This document shows positions 26,724-32,206 of a stretch of 32,206 nt of DNA, in pieces (positions within the stretch are counted from its first letter, which is position 1; every line of letters starts with the position of its first letter). The DNA lies in NCBI RefSeq assembly GCF_023555005.1, contig NZ_JAMJPJ010000037.1, forward strand, positions 1 to 32,206. Direction: 5' to 3'. Under the pieces are notes generated by a model that searched no databases, had not been told where the DNA came from, and saw only the letters and a program-made list of their open reading frames with translations. The stretch comes from Halomonas llamarensis (GTDB lineage: Bacteria > Pseudomonadota > Gammaproteobacteria > Pseudomonadales > Halomonadaceae). A program made the translations under genes and the position numbers.

Positions 26724-27740
26724 ATGTCGCGTCATCATCTTGCGTTAATTACATCACCTTTGCAGCTCATTAATCTTCGTCAGCTATGTGTGGAGAGAGG
26801 GCTATATAAAAAAGATTTAATACTCGTTGTTAAGTTTTCTAAAAAATCATCCAGCGCGCAGGCCCTCCAGAACGAACTTATACTGGACTATGGTGATTGG
26901 GGAGATATAATTATTTTTGAGAATAAAAATAAATTTTTTTACCTACAGTGCCTGATTAAAAAACTACGCCCTACCAAATGGGAAACCGTCATATCAGGAG
27001 AACTAACCTCATGGTGGCAGAATATTGTATTTGCGAATTTGCGGTTTGAAGAGCGTATTATTGTTGATGATGGCACAATGACACTGTTTGATTACCATGA
27101 ATTTTTTGAAAAAGGGGTTGATTATCAAAAGAAAAAGTTTGGAAAATCAATATTCTTAAGTTTTTTAAGAATAAGAACGAAGATAAAAAAACCATGGCCA
27201 ATCACCGTATTTTCTCTTTTTCCATTGGCTAGCAATGAGTATGTAAAATGTGAGAAAAACAGTCTTTCCGTGTTAAAAACGACATCAGATAAACCATGTG
27301 AATGCTTAGTTGGTATCCCTAAGAAACATCTTTTTCTCGGGCAGCCCTTTGTCGATAATAAAGAAATAAGTGATAAAGAATATTTTGATATAGTGTCACA
27401 CTTTTCTTTTCAAAGTAAAAATGAATGTTGGTATTTGCCGCATAGAAGCGAAAGTAAAGAGACGCTAGATAAAATTAAAGAGATAAAAAATTTAAAAGTT
27501 ATGACTTATACACAGCCCGTGGAAAAAATCGTAGGGCAGCAGAAAAATAGTTACAGTCAAATAGCTGGTATTAATTCTACAGCACTTTTTACTCTTCATA
27601 TACTCTATCCAGAAATACCCATTTGCTTTTATTCTATTAGAGAGTTTTCCTCAGCATCTAAATTATTATTGCAGAGAAGTCTAGTTATTGAGGATTTTAT
27701 AAAGCAGCAAGAAAACACCTTTCAATTAAGTTGTGAATGA
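26724..27740 (+). CDS. Putative pseudaminic acid (nonulosonate) transferase
   Basis: A 338-residue protein with no obvious signal peptide. It shows three short motifs shared by bacterial sialyltransferases of the GT52/GT38/GT80-like fold: an acidic-acidic-glycine motif (IVDDGTMTLFDY, about residue 113), a histidine motif (WYLPHRSES) where the families have His-Pro, and a Ser/Thr pair (GINSTALFTLHILYP) near the C-terminus. Its start follows the pseI stop with no gap, so it probably belongs to the pse operon and uses CMP-Pse. It is clearly AT-richer, with more lysine and asparagine, than the enzymes before it, suggesting separate transfer. The last 15 bases overlap the end of the ligase gene on the opposite strand. 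Acceptor unknown: LPS or capsule is likeliest. Confidence 0.6.
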   Translation: MSRHHLALITSPLQLINLRQLCVERGLYKKDLILVVKFSKKSSSAQALQNELILDYGDWGDIIIFENKNKFFYLQCLIKKLRPTKWETVISGELTSWWQNIVFANLRFEERIIVDDGTMTLFDYHEFFEKGVDYQKKKFGKSIFLSFLRIRTKIKKPWPITVFSLFPLASNEYVKCEKNSLSVLKTTSDKPCECLVGIPKKHLFLGQPFVDNKEISDKEYFDIVSHFSFQSKNECWYLPHRSESKETLDKIKEIKNLKVMTYTQPVEKIVGQQKNSYSQIAGINSTALFTLHILYPEIPICFYSIREFSSASKLLLQRSLVIEDFIKQQENTFQLSCE

Positions 27741-28982
27741 GTTATTTCGGCGTAAAAGGGCTGCCCATATAACAACCCAGAATGCATACATCATTACTCC
27801 GCTGTTATGATTAAGAAATCCTTGAGTAAGACTGAAGTCGATGTATGAAACTGATAACAATGCACCAGATGTTGCAATGGAACGCTGGCTCATTTTTTTT
27901 GATTTTAAATATTTACTAAAATGACCAAGGGGTAAAAAATATAATAGTAGGAGTGCAGCTAAACCAACTACTCCATTTTTTGCTAAAGTGTCTAAAAACT
28001 GATTATGGGCATGCCCAAAGCTAGCGGCTAATGGATGAATAAGTCCCTCAGATGCGACTTGCTGCATACCGGGTTGATATTCATTTTCTCCCCATCCTAA
28101 AAACGGTTTTTGGTATGCCAGCTGTAATGCACCCTTCCACATATCGAAGCGAAAGCCAACGGATGTTGTGGTTTTCTCGCCGCTTGTATAAAGATGAATA
28201 TCTTCGAATGCCTGCTCTGCGCGAGACTGAACTCCGGTTTGTGGAATCTGATAGAGAAGTATAACTATAACTAAAAGTAGAGTGCTACCAATGATTTTTT
28301 TTCTCGTAGTAAAAAAATCACCGTAAGCTCGGTAAAGGACTAACAGCATGAGCGGCAAACCAACCCAGCCGCCTCGGCTACCCGATAGTAGTGAGGCTAA
28401 AAAACCGCCTAATGCACCCATCAGTATTAGAGCTATCCAGAGGTGGCGGTGCGTTCGCTGTGATGCCCAGCCAAGCCCAGCTAAACAGAACATGCCTAAT
28501 AAAAGGCTTAAATTGCCGTACTGAATAGCTTGCGTATGCCCGTGAGCACGATCAATGCTGAGAAAACCTTTTTGATATAAGGCGAAAGCGCCCGTGCCTA
28601 AGCTCCCGATGATAATGCCAGACCAAACCCAAGAAAGCCGAGGAGGATATACAAGAAGCCACAGTAAAACAGGAATGGCTAGAAGAAACCTTAAAGGCTT
28701 GTCGTAAGATGCTGATGGTTCATTATGCCATATATTGATAATTACTATCGTTAATGCATACCCTGCAAGTGCTGCTATTATAGCCCAATCGTTGTTATTT
28801 ATTGATAGGTAAGGTCTTTTAATAATGAGGTAAAAAGATGATAAGAAAAGTATAGTCGGTCCAATCGAATAACCAGAAGGTAATATTAGGACTAGGCTGC
28901 CTAATAAAAAAATAGATATTTCGCTAATATATCGCTGCCACTCTTGTAAGTTGTGCGATATACTTTGATGACTAGCCTGCAT
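27726..28982 (-). CDS. O-antigen ligase family protein (WaaL-like)
   Basis: About 418 residues with ten or more predicted membrane segments, starting near residue 22 (ISIFLLGSLVLILPSGYSIG). A long periplasmic loop in the C-terminal half carries the Wzy_C/WaaL pattern GWGENEYQPGMQQ followed by GHAHNQFLDTLAKNGVVG, whose histidine is the usual catalytic candidate. It would transfer a lipid-carried glycan to the lipid A-core in the periplasm; an O-antigen polymerase is the main alternative. I prefer ATG 28982, with AAAGGA upstream, over ATG 29003, which has no ribosome binding site. It follows the GT2 gene by 45 bases on the same strand. Composition is AT-rich. Confidence 0.78.
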   Translation of the reverse strand: MQASHQSISHNLQEWQRYISEISIFLLGSLVLILPSGYSIGPTILFLSSFYLIIKRPYLSINNNDWAIIAALAGYALTIVIINIWHNEPSASYDKPLRFLLAIPVLLWLLVYPPRLSWVWSGIIIGSLGTGAFALYQKGFLSIDRAHGHTQAIQYGNLSLLLGMFCLAGLGWASQRTHRHLWIALILMGALGGFLASLLSGSRGGWVGLPLMLLVLYRAYGDFFTTRKKIIGSTLLLVIVILLYQIPQTGVQSRAEQAFEDIHLYTSGEKTTTSVGFRFDMWKGALQLAYQKPFLGWGENEYQPGMQQVASEGLIHPLAASFGHAHNQFLDTLAKNGVVGLAALLLLYFLPLGHFSKYLKSKKMSQRSIATSGALLSVSYIDFSLTQGFLNHNSGVMMYAFWVVIWAALLRRNNSFTT

Positions 28983-29027
28983 GATTTTCGAGCTTCCTTT
29001 CATTATAATAATAAATACAGCGGTATC

Positions 29028-29771
29028 TTAATTGGTGTGGTTTTTAACATATTTCCAAAATACGCCGTTAGCATTGGCCACTGATATCGTTAAGCCTCGC
29101 CATCCATCTAGGAATCCTAGTTTGAGAAAGTAGGTGCGGATAAAAGCAAATATTGATTTTAATAGTATGGTAAAAAATGAATACTGCTTCAGTTTTTTGG
29201 AATCAGCTCTCAAACTGGAGTAACGGTTTATTTTCTCAAGGAACTGTCCAAGGTCAGTAATAGCGAGATGCCTTATTTTACCTTTTAATTTATAAATTTC
29301 AGTATTAGGTAGCGTTTTTATAGACTCATGCACCACAGCATCGTTGAAATTGCATTCTGTGCGGTTAAAAACCCTTACCAGCCAATCATTGCCCCAGCCC
29401 GAATGATGCACTGGCTGGCCCATCATCCAATTTTCACGTAAAACGCTACCTGCCTGTTGCGGTGCCGCGTGAGCCAGCCATGCCTGAATGGCTTCATTTA
29501 GCTCTGGGGTTGGGGCTTCATCAGCGTCTAAGGAAAGCACCCAATCGTGTTTTGCAAGCGATACCGCGTGTTTTTTGGTGGGGCCAAAACCTAGGAACTC
29601 GCCTTGATGCAGGGTGGTGTTGGCATATTCCTTCACGATCGCGCCTGTACTGTCCGTTGAGCCATTATCATAAACCACCACATCGTCATAATCTTGTATA
29701 GCATCTAATGTATGACGCAATGTGGTAGCAGCATTACGCGTAATGATAACGACGCTGACATCTGCTGGCAT
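29028..29771 (-). CDS. Family 2 glycosyltransferase, WaaE/KdtX-like
   Basis: A 247-residue GT2 enzyme. It has the N-terminal VSVVIITRNAATTLRHTL, DDVVVYDNGSTDSTG and the metal-binding SLDADEAPTPEL. HHSGWGNDWLVRVFNR is typical of the WaaE group, which adds a beta-linked glucose to the inner-core heptose. AGGA lies eight bases before ATG 29771. It is first in a two-gene unit with the WaaL-like ligase and divergent from the GT4 gene, 80 bases away. The C-terminal region (FAFIRTYFLKLGFLDGWRGL) is a membrane-associated helix common in this group. Confidence 0.88.
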   Translation of the reverse strand: MPADVSVVIITRNAATTLRHTLDAIQDYDDVVVYDNGSTDSTGAIVKEYANTTLHQGEFLGFGPTKKHAVSLAKHDWVLSLDADEAPTPELNEAIQAWLAHAAPQQAGSVLRENWMMGQPVHHSGWGNDWLVRVFNRTECNFNDAVVHESIKTLPNTEIYKLKGKIRHLAITDLGQFLEKINRYSSLRADSKKLKQYSFFTILLKSIFAFIRTYFLKLGFLDGWRGLTISVANANGVFWKYVKNHTN

Positions 29772-29851
29772 GGGGGTGGTCCTACTCTTATTGCGGGTTG
29801 ATGGAGTATTATACCAGCACTTGAGTCAACGATATCTGGGGTGGGCTTTTT

Positions 29852-30880
29852 TTGCACATTATTCACGTCAATCTTGCTAAAGGATTTCGTGGTGGCGAAC
29901 GACAGACAGCACTGCTTATACAGGCGCTTGCTAGTCGTGTTGAATCACAAACGCTTGTATGCCGGCACGACTCTCCACTGCATGAGGAATTGCAGAAGGT
30001 AGACCGGCTGAGTTTTGTGAGCGCGAACCATCAACTAAGTGGTCACCTACAGGCAGGTAGGGTATCAGTGGTCCATGCGCACGAAGCGAAAGCAGTACAT
30101 TGGGCATGGTTACATAAGCGTTTGTATCGTACACCTTATGTTGTGACGCGTCGTGTCGATACGCCCGTCAAGGATAAGTGGATGAACCGACGGTTCTACG
30201 GCAACGCGGATTGTTGTGTGGCTATTTCTACCATGATCAAAGAACAGCTAGTAGCTTGGACTCAGCACGCGGTCCCGGTCATTCCTAGTGCCATGTCGAA
30301 TTTTTCACCTAACATGCATGTCGCTGAGCAGTTCCGAACTCGCTACCCTGAACGTTTTATCGTCGGACATATTGGTGCATTGGTGGATCGTCATAAAGGG
30401 CAGCGGGTGGTTTTGGAGGCCGCACGACAGTTGCAAAAAAGTCACCCAGAATTACTATTTGTTTTTTTTGGCAAAGGCGAAGATGAGGAAGCGCTGCAGC
30501 AAGAGAGTGAGCATCTATCCAATGTGGTGTGGGCAGGATTCCACCCTAACATTGGGGATTTTATCCCTGCATTGGATCTGTTTGTTTTTCCATCGCGTAA
30601 TGAAGGGCTAGGGTCGGTGCTGCTTGATGTGATGCAGGCGAAGGTTCCTATTATTGCGAGCGATGTGGGTGGCATACCCGATTTAGTTCATCAAAATAAT
30701 ACAGGTGTTTTAGTCGAGGCCAATAACGCCACGGCCCTTAAAGATGCCATTATTCAGGCTAAAAATAATCATAAAGCAAGCACGGCTATGGCGGAAAACG
30801 CTTACAGTCGTTTGCATATGTATAGCCCACAGGCAATGGCGGAAAGTTATCACCATATTTACCATAAACTTGCTAAGTAA
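29852..30880 (+). CDS. Family 4 glycosyltransferase
   Basis: A 342-residue GT-B enzyme. The N-terminal half starts MHIIHVNLAKGFRGGERQTA, with a GGxE loop for the acceptor. The C-terminal half has VGHIGALVDRHKGQRVVLEA and the donor site FPSRNEGLGSVLLDVMQA, a variant of the E-x7-E motif in which the second acid is Asp. The start is TTG 29852 with a GGGGTGGG stretch about ten bases before it; no ATG gives the family N-terminus. Its stop is four bases before the GT90 start. The context indicates addition of an LPS-core sugar; the exact sugar cannot be told. Confidence 0.85.
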   Translation: MHIIHVNLAKGFRGGERQTALLIQALASRVESQTLVCRHDSPLHEELQKVDRLSFVSANHQLSGHLQAGRVSVVHAHEAKAVHWAWLHKRLYRTPYVVTRRVDTPVKDKWMNRRFYGNADCCVAISTMIKEQLVAWTQHAVPVIPSAMSNFSPNMHVAEQFRTRYPERFIVGHIGALVDRHKGQRVVLEAARQLQKSHPELLFVFFGKGEDEEALQQESEHLSNVVWAGFHPNIGDFIPALDLFVFPSRNEGLGSVLLDVMQAKVPIIASDVGGIPDLVHQNNTGVLVEANNATALKDAIIQAKNNHKASTAMAENAYSRLHMYSPQAMAESYHHIYHKLAK

Positions 30881-30884
30881 TGTG

Positions 30885-31883
30885 ATGGGGGCTCTTTTGC
30901 TGGCCGATAAATGGAAAAAAAATCGCCATAAGCTTCGGTTTTATCTTCAGGGTATGGCGGAAATTGGCTTACCTAGACGCCACTATGATGAAAAAAAGAA
31001 GACGCTCTTTGAGTCGATTAAGATGTGCGATAACTCAACAAGGCAAGAGATTTCTCGGCGCGTAAATTATTATAATAAGTTGACGCTGTCGGAAAATTTG
31101 CCTGTAGAGGCGCCGTATATAGGGGAGTTTTCCAGAGGAAAAAGCTGGGCCTACTATATTGATATGAAAAAGTATCTGCTGGCCTTCGACCCTGCACTAC
31201 ATTTTTCCTATTTGCCCGGTGATATTCGCACTGTGCCTGATCATCCTACCTTGCTAAAAAGCCGCCCTATTGCAGGAAACAATGCTCACTCTGTGTTGCT
31301 AAAGCTTAATCGTATTCGTCACTATTTTTTCGTCAATGATTCTATCCCGTATGAACAGAAAAGAAGTAAACTGGTATGGCGAGGCGCTTGTCATCGCCCA
31401 CACCGCCAAGCGTTTGTAAGTCAGTTTTATGATCACCCACTTTGCGATATTGGGGATAGTCACCCGAAGTTCAAAGATAAACCTTGGCACCGGGGTTTTA
31501 TGACTCTCTCAGAACAGCTTCAATATAAATTTATTCTGAGCATTGAAGGTAACGATGTAGCAACTAACTTAAAGTGGATAATGGGGTCTAACTCGCTTTG
31601 TTTTATGACCAAGCCAAAATATGAAACATGGTTTATGGAAGGAACATTAATTCCAGGGTATCACTATGTTGAATTAGCAAGTGATTATTCAGATTTAGAA
31701 GAAAAACTACAGTACTATATCGAAAACCCCGATGAAGCAAATAATATCGTGCGAAATGCTAACGCTTACTTGGAAAAGTTTATGAACACACGTCAAGAGC
31801 ACTTGATAGGCTTGCTAGTTTTGCAGAAATTTTTTGAAAAAACTGGACAGGCAGAACCTGTTAATTTGGAGCTTTGGGATTAG
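30885..31883 (+). CDS. Family 90 glycosyltransferase (CAP10/LpsA-like)
   Basis: About 332 residues of a GT90 enzyme, the family of bacterial LPS-modifying LpsA and eukaryotic CAP10/POGLUT proteins. Diagnostic blocks are KLVWRGACHRPHRQAFV, KFILSIEGNDVATNLKWIMG and KPKYETWFMEGTLIPGYHYV, then DYSDLEEKLQYYIENPDEA. The frame is open back to 30744 inside the GT4 gene, but the family N-terminus begins near the GTG/ATG pair at 30882/30885, right after the GT4 stop, so I use 30885. It probably adds glucose, xylose or a similar sugar to the LPS core. Low GC in its second half fits the neighbouring transferred genes. Confidence 0.86.
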   Translation: MGALLLADKWKKNRHKLRFYLQGMAEIGLPRRHYDEKKKTLFESIKMCDNSTRQEISRRVNYYNKLTLSENLPVEAPYIGEFSRGKSWAYYIDMKKYLLAFDPALHFSYLPGDIRTVPDHPTLLKSRPIAGNNAHSVLLKLNRIRHYFFVNDSIPYEQKRSKLVWRGACHRPHRQAFVSQFYDHPLCDIGDSHPKFKDKPWHRGFMTLSEQLQYKFILSIEGNDVATNLKWIMGSNSLCFMTKPKYETWFMEGTLIPGYHYVELASDYSDLEEKLQYYIENPDEANNIVRNANAYLEKFMNTRQEHLIGLLVLQKFFEKTGQAEPVNLELWD

Positions 31884-31985
31884 TGAATTTATATATGAAA
31901 AAATGCGCATGCAGCTATCAGATGGTTCGCGATTTACAAGTATTACTGGATAGTTGAAAGGTTGACCGCTAGGAGGGCTTTTTCC
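31884..31985 (+). promoter_or_regulatory. Spacer with ribosome binding site of the broken GT9 gene
   Basis: AGGAGG at 31971-31976 sits nine bases before ATG 31986, an unusually strong site that fixes the start. No convincing promoter or terminator is seen in the rest of the spacer. Confidence 0.5.
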
Positions 31986-32080
31986 ATGAAAGATGAAAAA
32001 TGTATGCTCAACTCCATCTGCATCATGCGGCTGTCTGCGCTAGGTGATGCCACGCACGTCATACCGGTTGTAAAAAGTTT
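31986..32080 (+). pseudogene. GT9 glycosyltransferase (heptosyltransferase type), cut by an IS66-family element
   Basis: Only the first 32 or so codons remain. ICIMRLSALGDATHVIPVVK is the conserved opening of ADP-heptose:LPS heptosyltransferases of the GT9 family (WaaC/WaaQ type), which here would have followed the other core genes. The sequence then becomes the GTAAGCG end of an IS66-family element, and the frame meets a stop within the first bases of it. The rest of the gene, if it survives, lies beyond the window on the far side of the element. Confidence 0.85.
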
Positions 32081-32206
32081 GTAAGCGAGCCATTAACCAC
32101 ATCTGGGCAGGCGTCGCTCAGCCGGGTAATGTGTCCTTCCAGTGCCAGGGCAGCAGCGTGGTGAGCTCGTCGTCGTTGAGCGTGGGCAATGTTTCGAAGA
32201 CGTACC
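32081..32206 (-). mobile_element. End of an IS66-family insertion sequence
   Basis: Begins GTAAGCGAGCC, the terminal sequence typical of IS66-family elements, and carries the transposase C-terminus reading inward on the minus strand. The element continues past the right edge of the window, so its other end and target duplication cannot be seen. Confidence 0.8.
32118..32206 (-). CDS. IS66-family transposase, C-terminal part (continues off the window)
   Basis: The last 28 codons read YVFETLPTLNDDELTTLLPW and eight more residues before TGA at 32118-32120. The pattern of a leucine-proline pair, an acidic stretch and LLPW is the usual C-terminus of IS66 TnpC transposases. The stop lies 37 bases inside the element end, as is normal for the family. 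The catalytic part is outside the window. Confidence 0.75.
   Translation of the reverse strand, partial: YVFETLPTLNDDELTTLLPWHWKDTLPG

Noticed and set aside
30744..30881. Upstream extension of the GT90 gene
   Set aside because: It overlaps the well-supported end of the GT4 gene and does not resemble GT90 sequence.
1..32206. CRISPR array, retron, diversity-generating element or phage genes
   Set aside because: No regularly spaced repeats, reverse transcriptase or phage structural proteins were recognised anywhere in the window.

Overview
The window looks like chromosomal DNA of a Halomonas-type gammaproteobacterium. This is an inference from the glyQ-glyS pair, the hldD-waaF pair and the general protein style; there is no rRNA marker in the window. 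It divides into an insertion-sequence-rich accessory block (about 1-12800) and a lipopolysaccharide (LPS)/glycan block (about 12870-32080). A second insertion sequence breaks the glycan block at its right end.

Accessory block. Three minus-strand genes form a compact import module: a TonB-dependent receptor with an N-terminal STN signalling domain (5724-8546), a YddA/SbmA-type fused ABC transporter (3860-5554) and an M16 metalloprotease lipoprotein (1014-3863). The last two overlap by four bases. The gene set matches E. coli yddA-yddB-pqqL and the Fus (ferredoxin uptake) systems, in which a receptor brings in an iron-containing protein or peptide, an M16 protease cuts it in the periplasm and an ABC transporter is linked to product uptake. 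Upstream on the same strand lie a fecI-like ECF sigma factor and a fecR-like anti-sigma/transducer (10604-12122) behind a good Fur-box candidate. They are the natural partners of the receptor's STN domain, but an IS4-family element whose transposase carries two in-frame stops now separates them from it. Three same-orientation remnants of one further insertion sequence (667-782, 10326-10522, 12261-12798) bracket the import genes and the fecIR pair, so the whole block looks like an acquired and rearranged island next to glyS.

Glycan block. After glyS-glyQ (minus) come hldD and waaF (plus; LPS inner-core heptose), then an OpgB-like phosphoglycerol transferase and UDP-glucose dehydrogenase (minus). 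Next is a complete, tightly coupled pseudaminic acid operon, pseB-pseC-pseF-pseG-pseH-pseI (21184-26723). The gene directly after it (26724-27740) is AT-rich and carries the short motifs of bacterial sialyltransferases, which makes it the best candidate for the pseudaminic acid transferase. A WaaL-like O-antigen ligase and a WaaE-like GT2 enzyme (minus), then a GT4 and a GT90 glycosyltransferase (plus), complete an outer-core assembly set. A GT9 heptosyltransferase gene starts at 31986 but is cut after about 32 codons by the end of an IS66-family element.

Working together, the right-hand genes would make a heptose-based core decorated with glucuronate-derived sugars, phosphoglycerol and pseudaminic acid. 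The left-hand genes would scavenge a nutrient, probably iron-bearing protein or peptide, from outside. I saw no tRNA, rRNA or CRISPR array.
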